A DNA stretch of 12,842 nt from Nitrospirota bacterium. Its GTDB lineage: Bacteria > Nitrospirota > Nitrospiria > Nitrospirales > NS-4. Of this stretch, positions 1 through 6,873 are shown piece after piece (positions within the stretch are counted from its first letter, which is position 1; every line of letters begins with the position of its first letter). The translations under genes and the position numbers were made by a program. The notes under the pieces are model-generated. The model did not search any database. It saw only the letters and a program-made list of their open reading frames with translations, and was not told where the DNA came from. The stretch lies in the NCBI GenBank assembly GCA_005877565.1, contig VBOK01000144.1, forward strand, positions 1-12,842, given 5' to 3'.

Positions 1-393
1 GTTTCGCCTGGCGGCGTCTTCGACGTCATCGTCTCCAATCCGCCGTACATCCCGGTGCATGAGCTTGACGCGCTGCAGCCGGAGGTCGCGTGGTATGAGC
101 CGCGCGTGGCGCTGGCAGCCGGAACGGACGGGCTGGACTATCACCGCCGGCTCCTGAACGGTGCACCGGAGTTGCTGAAGGAGGGCGGGCATCTGATTCT
201 GGAACTTGGGTGCGGCCAGGCTGATCAGGTGGTGCGCCTGGCGCAACAGACGGGCGCGTTCATCTCTCTTGAGTGCCGGAAGGATGCGGCCGGCATCGAA
301 CGAGCGCTTGTCGCGCGAGTGGGTGCGGGAGGGGCGCTTTCAGCGGGGCCCCCTTACGCTATAGTGGGTGCGGGAGGGGTGAGGGGGTCCTGA
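1..393 (+). CDS. prmC: Peptide chain release factor N5-glutamine methyltransferase PrmC (HemK), 3' part
   Basis: PrmC transfers a methyl group from S-adenosylmethionine to the Gln of the GGQ motif in release factors RF1 and RF2 in the cytoplasm, tuning translation termination. The 5' end lies outside the window; 130 codons are visible. Near the start is the family signature SNPPYIP (bases 34-54), whose NPPY tetrad binds the target glutamine. It is followed by the typical stretch with YEPRVAL and GTDGLDYHRRLL, then LILELGCGQ. PrmC proteins normally end soon after a segment equivalent to CRKDAAGIERALVAR. Here a Gly/Ala-rich tail of about 25 residues follows, encoded by a stretch with two copies of a 16-nt G-rich repeat. 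The stop TGA (391-393) overlaps the murA ATG by one base, so the two are probably co-translated. The identity is secure; the tail may be repeat-derived. Confidence 0.93.
   Translation, partial: VSPGGVFDVIVSNPPYIPVHELDALQPEVAWYEPRVALAAGTDGLDYHRRLLNGAPELLKEGGHLILELGCGQADQVVRLAQQTGAFISLECRKDAAGIERALVARVGAGGALSAGPPYAIVGAGGVRGS
319..379 (+). repeat. Direct repeat of a G-rich 16-mer in the prmC tail
   Basis: GTGGGTGCGGGAGGGG occurs at 319-334 and again, identical, at 364-379, 45 nt (15 codons) apart. Both copies therefore read in the same frame and encode VGAGG. The DNA between them includes a GGGGCCCCC tract (346-353 region). This accounts for the odd Gly/Ala tail of PrmC. Confidence 0.75.
337..365 (+). 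promoter_or_regulatory. Candidate sigma70-type promoter for murA-his inside the end of prmC
   Basis: TATAGT at 360-365 matches the -10 consensus in 5 of 6 bases. CTTTCA at 337-342 is a 3-of-6 -35 box with a 17-bp spacer. The predicted transcript would start near 372, just ahead of a good ribosome binding site (GAGGGGG, 381-387) five bases before the murA ATG. The -35 is weak and the gene overlap argues that murA is also read from upstream, so this is only a candidate. Confidence 0.3.
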
Positions 394-1655
394 TGGACTG
401 TATGGTCATTCAGGGAGGCCGGCGCCTCGCAGGCGAGGTCCGCATCAGCGGGGCCAAGAACACCGCGCTGCCGATCCTCGCCTCCACCCTGTTGAGCAAG
501 GGGACCTGCGCCCTGCTCAACATGCCGGATGTGCGGGACGTCCTGACCATGTCGAAGGTCCTCACCCACTTGGGCGCGGGCATCGAGGTCCACGGGGATC
601 GCTACACTGTCACACTGGCTGGAGTTGCCTCGTGCCAAGCTCCGTACGAACTTGTCAAGACGATGCGCGCGTCGGTCCTGGTGCTCGGCCCGTTGCTGGC
701 TCGGTGGGGCGAAGCGATTGTGGCGCTGCCCGGAGGCTGTGCCATCGGTGCCCGGCCCATCAACCTGCACCTCGCCGCGCTGGAGAAGATGGGTGCCGAG
801 ATTCATATCGAGCACGGCAACGTGCATGCCTGCATCCGTGGGCGCCTCAAGGGTGCCCGGATCTATTTCGACGTCCCCACTGTCACCGGCACCGAGAATG
901 TTATGATGGCGGCCTGCCTGGCGGAGGGCACCACGGTCCTGGAGAACGCCGCCCGCGAGCCGGAGGTCTCTGACCTGGCTAGTTTTCTGATCAAGCGAGG
1001 CGCGCGGGTCTCAGGGGTCGGTACGGATGTCATCACGATCGACGGCGTGCCGGAGTTGCACGGGGCCGACCACGAGATCGTCCCGGACCGTGTCGAGACG
1101 GGCACGTATCTGATCGCGGGGGCCATCACGGGCGGCGAGGTGCGCGTGGTCCGATGCCGGCCCGACCACTGCGACGCCCTGCTCGCCAAGCTCCAGGAAG
1201 CCGGGGTGGCGCTCAAGGTCGAAAAGGAGGCGATCCAGGTGCGAGCCAACGGACAGCCCAGGGCGGTGGATGTGAAGACCTTGCCCTATCCAGGCTTTCC
1301 GACCGACATGCAGGCGCAGATGATGGCGCTGATGGCGCTTGCCCGCGGCAGCAGCGTGATCACCGAGACGGTGTTCGAAAGCCGGTTCCTCCACGTGCTG
1401 GAACTGCAGCGCATGGGGGCGGACATCCGGATCGAAGGCAATCATGCCGTCGTCACCGGGGTCGGGCGCCTCAGCGGTGCGCCGGTCATGGCGTCCGATC
1501 TGAGGGCCAGCGCCTGTCTCATCCTGGCCGGCTTGGCGGCCGAAGGCGAGACTCGCGTGTCCCGTGTCTATCACCTGGATCGCGGCTACGAGCGCCTTGA
1601 CGCCAAGCTCACCGGTCTGGGAGCGCAGGTCCGTCGCGAGGCGGAGCGGGTATGA
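393..1655 (+). CDS. murA: UDP-N-acetylglucosamine 1-carboxyvinyltransferase MurA
   Basis: MurA transfers enolpyruvate from phosphoenolpyruvate to UDP-GlcNAc, the first committed step of peptidoglycan synthesis, in the cytoplasm. The 420-residue length is normal for the family. The substrate-binding SGAKN motif puts Lys22 and Asn23 at their usual positions. The active-site loop LPGGCAIGARP carries the catalytic Cys at 116, the residue alkylated by fosfomycin, so the enzyme should be fosfomycin-sensitive. PYPGFPTDMQAQ places the general base at Asp305, and SDLRASACL follows. An upstream in-frame start would add 40 residues of prmC-overlapping sequence with no family match. I chose ATG 393 because it follows GAGGGGG at a 5-nt spacing and gives the canonical N-terminus MDCMVIQGG. 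It heads a histidine operon; the functions are unrelated, and the link is probably shared transcription. Confidence 0.97.
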   Translation: MDCMVIQGGRRLAGEVRISGAKNTALPILASTLLSKGTCALLNMPDVRDVLTMSKVLTHLGAGIEVHGDRYTVTLAGVASCQAPYELVKTMRASVLVLGPLLARWGEAIVALPGGCAIGARPINLHLAALEKMGAEIHIEHGNVHACIRGRLKGARIYFDVPTVTGTENVMMAACLAEGTTVLENAAREPEVSDLASFLIKRGARVSGVGTDVITIDGVPELHGADHEIVPDRVETGTYLIAGAITGGEVRVVRCRPDHCDALLAKLQEAGVALKVEKEAIQVRANGQPRAVDVKTLPYPGFPTDMQAQMMALMALARGSSVITETVFESRFLHVLELQRMGADIRIEGNHAVVTGVGRLSGAPVMASDLRASACLILAGLAAEGETRVSRVYHLDRGYERLDAKLTGLGAQVRREAERV

Positions 1656-2305
1656 AGGACACCCTCACCATCGCGCTCTCCAAGGGCAAGCTGCTGGAAC
1701 CCGCGATCGACCTCTTCAAGCGCGTGGGCTTGGCACCCAAGGATATTTCGTCCGAGAGCCGCCGGCTGATCTTCGAGCATCCGGCCAGCGGGACGACGCT
1801 CATGATCGTCAGGCCCAGCGACGTCCCCACCTACGTGGAATACGGAGCCGTGGATGCGGGGATCGTCGGCGCGGATATCTTGATGGAGCAGGCGGCGGAC
1901 GTCTACGAGCCGCTCAATCTGGGGTTCGGATTCTGCCGCCTTGTCGTGGCGACGCCCCAAGCGGCCGTTCAGCAACGGGACGGACGCCATGCCACCAAAC
2001 TTCGCGTCGCGACAAAGTACCCGAACATGACGGAGCGTTATTTCACGCAGAAGGGGATTCCTATCGAGATCATCAAGCTGTACGGATCAGTGGAACTCGC
2101 CCCGTTGGTGGGATTGGCGGATCGCATCGTGGACCTGGTCTCGACCGGGAAAACCCTGGGCGCGCACGATCTGGTCGTGACGGATGTCATTGCGGAATCC
2201 ACGGCCCGACTCATCGTCAATCGGGCCAGCCTCAAGTTGCAGTACCGCCGGATGAACGGCTTGATCGAGGCGCTGCGGGCCGGGCTTCAGGGAGGACGCT
2301 CATGA
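1652..2305 (+). CDS. hisG: ATP phosphoribosyltransferase catalytic subunit, short form (HisG_S)
   Basis: HisG condenses ATP with PRPP to form phosphoribosyl-ATP, the first and feedback-controlled step of histidine synthesis. At 217 residues it is the short form, lacking the C-terminal regulatory domain of the roughly 300-residue long form. The N-terminus TIALSKGKLLEPAIDLF and the segment around GSVELAPLVGLAD followed by IVDLVSTGKTL, the PRPP-binding signature region, are typical. In known systems short HisG works in a hetero-octamer with HisZ, a catalytically dead HisRS-like subunit that supplies histidine feedback. No hisZ lies in this window, so it should be elsewhere. The ATG overlaps the murA stop (ATGA), and the gene's own stop overlaps the hisD ATG in the same way, implying coupled translation. 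Confidence 0.96.
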   Translation: MKDTLTIALSKGKLLEPAIDLFKRVGLAPKDISSESRRLIFEHPASGTTLMIVRPSDVPTYVEYGAVDAGIVGADILMEQAADVYEPLNLGFGFCRLVVATPQAAVQQRDGRHATKLRVATKYPNMTERYFTQKGIPIEIIKLYGSVELAPLVGLADRIVDLVSTGKTLGAHDLVVTDVIAESTARLIVNRASLKLQYRRMNGLIEALRAGLQGGRS

Positions 2306-3591
2306 GGGTCATTGCGACGACTGATCGGACGTACAAGACGGCCGTCAAAAAGATCGTCTCGCGATCCAACCTGGGCGGCGGCAAGGTCGAAGCCGCGGTG
2401 AAGACGATCCTCAAGGCCGTGGCGAGGGGTGGGGACGCCGCGGTGAGCCGCTATACCCGCCGGTTTGACAAGGTCTCATTGAAGCCGGGCCAGTTCCGGG
2501 TGAGCCCGGACGAGATCAAGGAGGCCTACTACAAGATCCGCAAGGAGGAAGGCGACGCGTTGCGGTATGCGGCCCACCGCATCACGGTCTTCCACGAGAA
2601 GGAAAAGCCGCGCACGCAGACCTGGATGTGGCAGGACGGCACCATCACGCTCGGCCAGACGATCCTGCCGTTGGACGTGATCGGGCTCTACGTGCCGGGC
2701 GGCAAGGCCGTCTACCCATCGTCGGTGCTGATGAGCGCAATCCCGGCCAAGGTGGCCGGGGTCAAGCGGATCATCATGTGCGTGCCGGCGCCCAAGGGCG
2801 CGCTGAGTCCCTATCTATTGGTGGTGGCGGACATCGCTGGCGTGGACGAGGTGTACCGCATCGGGGGCGTGCAGGCGATCGCGGCCATGGCTTACGGCAC
2901 GAAGACGATTCCCCGTGTGGACAAGATCATCGGGCCTGGCAACATCTTCGTGGCGACCGCCAAGCGGCTGGTATACGGGACTGTGGACATCGACATGATT
3001 GCAGGCCCGAGCGAACTGCTGGTCATCGCGGACGGCGGGGCCAATCCGGCCCACGTCACCGCGGACCTGCTCTGCGAGGCGGAGCATGACGAGAGTGCGG
3101 CGGTGTGGCTCGTGACCACATCGGCGCCGCTGGCGAAGGAAGTCGTCAGGATGGTCAAGGAGCAGCTCAAGACGCTCGCGCGCCGCAAAATCGCCGCCCG
3201 CGCCATCGACCGCAACTCTATGGTCTTCGTCGTGCCCACGATGGAGGACGCGCTCGCGCTCGCGAACGAGATCGCCCCGGAGCACCTGTCGCTCTCCGTG
3301 GACAATCCCTTCGAGTACATCGAAAAGGTCCGCCATGCCGGCGCGCTGTTCATCGGGCGGTACACGGCCCCGGCCGTGGCCGATTACGTGGCCGGCCCCA
3401 ATCACATCCTTCCGACCGGAGGCGCGGCCCGCTTCCACTCTGCCCTGTCCCTGGAGGCGTATGTGAGGAAGTCCAACATCGTGTCGTACACTAAGGAAGA
3501 CCTGGTCAAGGCCAAGGACCACATCGTCCGGCTGGCGCACATGGAGGGGCTCGGCGCGCACGCGCAGTCCGTGGAAGCCCGTATGCGATGA
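2302..3591 (+). CDS. hisD: Histidinol dehydrogenase HisD
   Basis: HisD oxidises histidinol to histidinal and then to histidine with two NAD+, the last two steps of the pathway, as a zinc-dependent dimer. The 429-residue length is normal. Visible marks are VPGGKAVYPSSVLM, RIGGVQAIAA, IIGPGNIFV, IAGPSELLVIAD and the catalytic pair in EIAPEHLSL (Glu327, His328). The zinc site of the family is Gln259, His262, Asp360 and His419 in E. coli numbering. Here His262, Asp361 and His420 are present, but position 259 is Glu (CEAEH; GAG codon at 3076-3078) rather than Gln. The in-frame sequence upstream (back to 1564) is a shadow of hisG and murA, so ATG 2302 is the start. It overlaps hisG and hisB by ATGA junctions. 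Confidence 0.97.
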   Translation: MRVIATTDRTYKTAVKKIVSRSNLGGGKVEAAVKTILKAVARGGDAAVSRYTRRFDKVSLKPGQFRVSPDEIKEAYYKIRKEEGDALRYAAHRITVFHEKEKPRTQTWMWQDGTITLGQTILPLDVIGLYVPGGKAVYPSSVLMSAIPAKVAGVKRIIMCVPAPKGALSPYLLVVADIAGVDEVYRIGGVQAIAAMAYGTKTIPRVDKIIGPGNIFVATAKRLVYGTVDIDMIAGPSELLVIADGGANPAHVTADLLCEAEHDESAAVWLVTTSAPLAKEVVRMVKEQLKTLARRKIAARAIDRNSMVFVVPTMEDALALANEIAPEHLSLSVDNPFEYIEKVRHAGALFIGRYTAPAVADYVAGPNHILPTGGAARFHSALSLEAYVRKSNIVSYTKEDLVKAKDHIVRLAHMEGLGAHAQSVEARMR

Positions 3592-4181
3592 AGACCGCGC
3601 GGCGGGCAACGATCGAGCGGAACACCACCGAAAGCCGGATCAAGATCGGGCTGGTCCTGGACGGGACCGGCAAGCGGCAGATCAGCACGACGATCCCGTT
3701 CCTAGATCACATGCTAGACCTGATGGCCAAGCACAGCTTGTTCAACCTGACGGTCAAGGCCAGCGGTGACACGCACATCGACGACCACCACACGGTGGAG
3801 GACATCGGCATCGTCCTCGGCGAGGCGTTCAAGAAGGCGTTGGGCAAGAAGGAGGGGATCCGGCGCTTCGGGACGGCTTGGGTGCCGCTGGACGAGACGC
3901 TGGCGCAGGTCACAGTGGACCTCAGCGGCCGGCCCTATCTCGTCTACAACGTCAAGCTGCCGCACCGGCGGATCAAGGGCTTCGACCTGTATCTCTTCGA
4001 GGACTTCTTTCAGGCTCTGACGACGCACGCGGCCATGAACCTGCACATCAACGTGCCCTATGGACGGAACCCGCACCACATCATGGAGTCCGTTTTCAAG
4101 GCAATGGCCAAGGCCCTGGACCAGGCGGTGTCGGTCGATGCCAGGGTCAGGGGGGTGCTTTCGACCAAAGGGAGCCTGTGA
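3588..4181 (+). CDS. hisB: Imidazoleglycerol-phosphate dehydratase HisB (monofunctional)
   Basis: HisB dehydrates imidazoleglycerol phosphate to imidazoleacetol phosphate, the sixth step of histidine synthesis, in a manganese-dependent 24-mer. The protein has 197 residues and contains only the dehydratase, without the phosphatase domain fused in enterobacterial HisB. The metal-binding signatures are both present: IPFLDHML with DDHHTVEDIGI in the first half, and YGRNPHHIMESVFKA in the second half. The C-terminus STKGSL is the usual family ending. Because the phosphatase domain is missing, a separate histidinol-phosphatase must be encoded elsewhere. The ATG overlaps the hisD stop by 4 nt, and hisH follows after 3 nt. 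Confidence 0.97.
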   Translation: MKTARRATIERNTTESRIKIGLVLDGTGKRQISTTIPFLDHMLDLMAKHSLFNLTVKASGDTHIDDHHTVEDIGIVLGEAFKKALGKKEGIRRFGTAWVPLDETLAQVTVDLSGRPYLVYNVKLPHRRIKGFDLYLFEDFFQALTTHAAMNLHINVPYGRNPHHIMESVFKAMAKALDQAVSVDARVRGVLSTKGSL

Positions 4182-4184
4182 GCG

Positions 4185-4802
4185 ATGATTGCGATCATTG
4201 ACTATGACATGGGCAACCTGAAGTCGGTCCACAAGGCCTTCGAGTCCGTCGGGCACTGCGCCACGGTCACGCGCGACCCGAAGGTGATCGCCGACGCGAG
4301 CCACGTGGTGTTGCCCGGCGTGGGCGCCTTCGGCGATTGCATGCGCAATCTGGAGCGGCACGGGCTCGTGGAGCCGGTGCTGGGAGCGCTTCGCGCCGGC
4401 AAGCCGTTTCTCGGCATCTGCCTGGGATTTCAACTCCTGTTCAGCGAAAGCGAAGAATTCGGGACGCACCGGGGGCTCGGCGTGATTCCCGGGCGGGTCA
4501 TCCGGTTCTCGTCCGGGGGCTCCGCGACGCCGATGAAGGTGCCGCACATGGGGTGGAACTCGATCGCGATCAGGAAACGCTCGCCCATGCTCGACGGCGT
4601 GCCCGATGGCGCGTTCATGTATTTCGTCCACTCGTACTACGTCGTGCCCGATGAGCAGTCCGTCGCGTGCACGATGACCGACTACGGGTGGCCCTTTGTC
4701 TCCAGCGTCGCGCGCGACAACATCTTCGCCTGTCAGTTCCATCCGGAGAAGAGCCAAGGCGGGGGGTTGCGGATCATCCGGAACTTCGGAGGACTCTCAT
4801 GA
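4185..4802 (+). CDS. hisH: Imidazole glycerol phosphate synthase glutaminase subunit HisH
   Basis: HisH hydrolyses glutamine and channels the ammonia to HisF, where it is built into the imidazole ring. It is a class I glutamine amidotransferase of 205 residues. The nucleophile Cys79 lies in LGICLGFQLLF and the rest of the triad is His186 and Glu188 in CQFHPEKSQ. The N-terminus IAIIDYDMGNLKSV and the oxyanion-region motif VLPGVGAFGDCM are canonical, as is PHMGWNSI. Its partner hisF is about 1.3 kb downstream, separated by a damaged lipoprotein gene and hisA. GGGAG lies about 11 nt before the ATG. Its stop overlaps the ATG of the lipoprotein gene. Confidence 0.97.
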   Translation: MIAIIDYDMGNLKSVHKAFESVGHCATVTRDPKVIADASHVVLPGVGAFGDCMRNLERHGLVEPVLGALRAGKPFLGICLGFQLLFSESEEFGTHRGLGVIPGRVIRFSSGGSATPMKVPHMGWNSIAIRKRSPMLDGVPDGAFMYFVHSYYVVPDEQSVACTMTDYGWPFVSSVARDNIFACQFHPEKSQGGGLRIIRNFGGLS

Positions 4803-5345
4803 GACCGCCGAGAATGCCCCTGGCAATCATCGTTGCAGGCGTGATGTCCGGATGCGGGGGGACCACCAGCGAGGTGATCACCTCGCCGAAGATCGAGCAA
4901 TACCGCATCGTGCGGATCGCGGTGCTCCCCTTCACCGTCACGCCCAAGACGCTGGGGCAGGGACGCGGATACGCCGAGCCGGCGCCGCCTCCCGGCGCCG
5001 CCGAGAAGCTGGCCGAGCTGTTCTACCTGAAAGTGAACGCTCGCGAGGGCATCGTGGTCGTTCCGCCCCGCAATGTTCGGAAGGCCATGCCCGCCCTTCT
5101 GGCGACGGCGGTCAGCCCCGCGCAGCTCCGCGAGCTCGGCGAACGGCGGCGAGGTCCTGTGGACCGGCGACTACTACGAACGCCAGCGGCCGATGATCGA
5201 GGACATCTCCGGTTTCCTCGAACGGGGGGCGCGCTACCTTACGGTTGAGCAGTTGGCGGATTCCGCCGTCAACCACGTGCTGCGCGGCTTCCCCCTGGGC
5301 AAGCCGATGAAGACCAAAGCGAGCGTCGCGGAGACTGCGCCGTGA
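4799..5345 (+). pseudogene. Lipoprotein gene broken by a frameshift, probably with an internal deletion
   Basis: The gene starts at ATG 4799, overlapping the hisH stop (ATGA). The first frame gives a short signal peptide and a lipobox-like VMSGC with Cys19, then RIVRIAVLPF and NVRKAMPALL up to LRELGE near base 5143. From there the first frame degenerates into Arg-rich sequence and stops at 5246-5248. A second frame takes over from about 5139, reading GGEVLWTGDYYERQ and then FLERGARYLTVEQLA, and stops at 5343-5345. That stop overlaps the hisA GTG in the coupled style of this operon. The two halves read as one outer-membrane-type lipoprotein family in which a middle beta-rich segment of some 40-50 residues usually sits between LGE and GEVLW. 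That segment is missing here. The function is unknown. An assembly or sequencing error remains possible. Confidence 0.7.
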
Positions 5346-6061
5346 TCATCATTCCGGCCATCGATCTGAAGGACGGGCGCTGCGTCCGCTTGTGCCAAGG
5401 GCGGATGCAGGAGGAGACGGTCTATTCACAGGACCCTGCGGAAACGGCACGCCGCTGGGAGGACGAAGGCGCACAGCTCCTGCACGTTGTGGATCTGAAC
5501 GGGGCCGTGGAGGGGACCCCGCAAAACCGCAAGGCGATCGAGGCGATCCTCAAGGCCGTGTCCATCCCGGTCCAGGTCGGCGGGGGCATCCGCACGATGA
5601 AGACGGTCTCAGCCTATCTCTCCTCCGGGGCGGAGCGGGTCGTCCTCGGGACGGTCGTTGTCCGTGATCGGGAAGTGCTCGAGGAGGCCTGCGGCCGCTT
5701 TCCGGGCCGCGTGCTCGTCGGCGTGGACGCCCAGGGGGGCAAGGTTGCGGTGAAGGGATGGACCGAGGTCGCCGATCAGGACGCCGCCGACTTTGTCGGC
5801 CGCTTGACGGGGCTGGCCGTCTACGCCGTGATCTATACTGATATCGCGCGGGACGGGATGCTGGAGGGCCCCAATCTTGAGGGCCTGCGGCGCATGGCGG
5901 CGGCCTGCCCGGTGCCGCTGATCGCCTCCGGCGGCATCACGCGGACCGAGGACCTCCGGCAGCTGCGCGCGCTGGGGCCGAAGGTGATCGGCGCGATCGT
6001 CGGGAAGGCCCTCTACGAAGGGGTGCTGGATCTGCGGTCGGCGACGGCCGCCGTGAATTGA
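5342..6061 (+). CDS. hisA: Phosphoribosylformimino-5-aminoimidazole carboxamide ribotide isomerase HisA
   Basis: HisA carries out the Amadori rearrangement of ProFAR to PRFAR, the fourth step of histidine synthesis, on a (beta/alpha)8 barrel. The 239-residue length is normal. The two catalytic aspartates are at their standard positions: Asp8 in IPAIDLKDG and Asp129 in VGVDAQGG. The phosphate-binding motifs VQVGGGIRT and IASGGI are present, as is YTDIARDGMLEGPN. The start is GTG 5342, overlapping the stop of the second half of the broken lipoprotein gene (GTGA). No better in-frame start exists, and the protein begins at the usual family position. If translation of hisA depends on coupling, the frameshift upstream could lower its expression, because ribosomes in the first frame stop at 5248. 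Confidence 0.97.
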   Translation: MIIIPAIDLKDGRCVRLCQGRMQEETVYSQDPAETARRWEDEGAQLLHVVDLNGAVEGTPQNRKAIEAILKAVSIPVQVGGGIRTMKTVSAYLSSGAERVVLGTVVVRDREVLEEACGRFPGRVLVGVDAQGGKVAVKGWTEVADQDAADFVGRLTGLAVYAVIYTDIARDGMLEGPNLEGLRRMAAACPVPLIASGGITRTEDLRQLRALGPKVIGAIVGKALYEGVLDLRSATAAVN

Positions 6062-6072
6062 AGAGGCATGGC

Positions 6073-6873
6073 ATGCTGGCCAAGCGCATCATTCCCTGCC
6101 TGGACGTCAAGGAAGGGCGCGTCGTCAAGGGAGTGGGGTTCGTCAACCTCCGGGACGCTGGCGATCCGGTCGAAGCGGCGCGCGCCTACGATGCAGAGGG
6201 GGCCGACGAGCTGTGCTATCTGGACATTCTGGCCTCGCACGAAGAGCGCAAGATCTTCCTCGACGTGGTGTGCCGCACGGCCGAACAGGTCTTCATGCCG
6301 CTGACGGTGGGCGGCGGCGTCCAGACGCTCGATGATATCCGAGATCTATTGCGAGCCGGCGCCGACAAGGTGAGCATCAACACGGCGGCCGTCGCGAACC
6401 CGGAGTTCGTCCGGCAGGCGGCGGAACGCTTCGGCACGCAGTGCATCGTCGTGGCCATCGACGCGAAGCGTGCAGGGGTTGACGCGAAGCGTGCGGGGAA
6501 TGACGCGAAGCGGTCCGGCGGCGGCTGGGAGGTGCACACGCACGGCGGCCGGCGGCCGACGGGGCTGGACGCCGTCGAATGGGCGCGGCGGATGGCTTCT
6601 TTCGGCGCGGGGGAGATTCTGCTCACCAGCATGGATCAGGACGGGACGAAGGCAGGGTACGACCTCGCGCTAACCGCCGCCGTGTCGGAGGCCGTCGAGA
6701 TTCCGGTGATCGCGTCCGGCGGCGCGGGCACGCTGGAGCACCTCTACGAGGGCTTTGCCGTGGGCAAGGCGGACGCCGTGCTGGCGGCCTCGATCTTCCA
6801 CTATCGGCAATATACGATCCGCGAGGCCAAGGACTATCTGAGGACCCGCGGCATTCCGGTGAGGTCGGTGTAA
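6073..6873 (+). CDS. hisF: Imidazole glycerol phosphate synthase cyclase subunit HisF, with in-frame repeat insertion
   Basis: HisF uses ammonia from HisH to convert PRFAR to imidazoleglycerol phosphate and AICAR. I chose ATG 6073 because AAGAGG (6061-6066) precedes it at 6 nt and MLAKRIIPCLDVK is the canonical start; a TTG at 6058 would add five residues. Asp11 (CLDVK) and Asp130 (VVAID) are the two catalytic acids. PLTVGGGVQT, TSMDQDGTKAGYD and VIASGGAGTLEH complete the barrel. The protein is 266 residues against a usual 252 or so. The excess is explained by two extra copies of a 7-residue unit: DAKRAGV, DAKRAGN and DAKRSGG follow each other from residue 130. The insertion thus lies in the beta5-alpha5 loop right after catalytic Asp130. 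The frame is intact and the rest is well conserved, so the gene looks functional. Confidence 0.96.
   Translation: MLAKRIIPCLDVKEGRVVKGVGFVNLRDAGDPVEAARAYDAEGADELCYLDILASHEERKIFLDVVCRTAEQVFMPLTVGGGVQTLDDIRDLLRAGADKVSINTAAVANPEFVRQAAERFGTQCIVVAIDAKRAGVDAKRAGNDAKRSGGGWEVHTHGGRRPTGLDAVEWARRMASFGAGEILLTSMDQDGTKAGYDLALTAAVSEAVEIPVIASGGAGTLEHLYEGFAVGKADAVLAASIFHYRQYTIREAKDYLRTRGIPVRSV
6460..6522 (+). repeat. Three tandem 21-bp units inside hisF
   Basis: Units begin at 6460, 6481 and 6502, each opening with the same 11 bases GACGCGAAGCG. Units 1 and 2 match in 18 of 21 positions; unit 3 diverges after base 11 or so, where the normal HisF sequence (GGGWEV) resumes. Because the period is 21, each copy adds seven residues (DAKR plus three) without changing frame. 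Confidence 0.9.

Noticed and set aside
1564..3591. 675-codon frame that would fuse hisG-overlapping sequence to HisD
   Set aside because: The first 246 codons are out-of-frame murA and hisG; HisD starts at ATG 2302 with its normal length.
3714..4757. 347-codon open frame on the minus strand opposite hisB and hisH
   Set aside because: It spans two well-conserved genes on the other strand, is rich in His and Arg as expected for a shadow, and shows no motif.
5139..5151. Programmed ribosomal frameshift in the lipoprotein gene
   Set aside because: There is no slippery heptamer or evident stimulatory structure, and the conserved middle segment also seems to be missing, which points to a deletion or error.
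6460..6522. CRISPR-like repeat array
   Set aside because: The units are contiguous without spacers, in frame, and inside a conserved gene.
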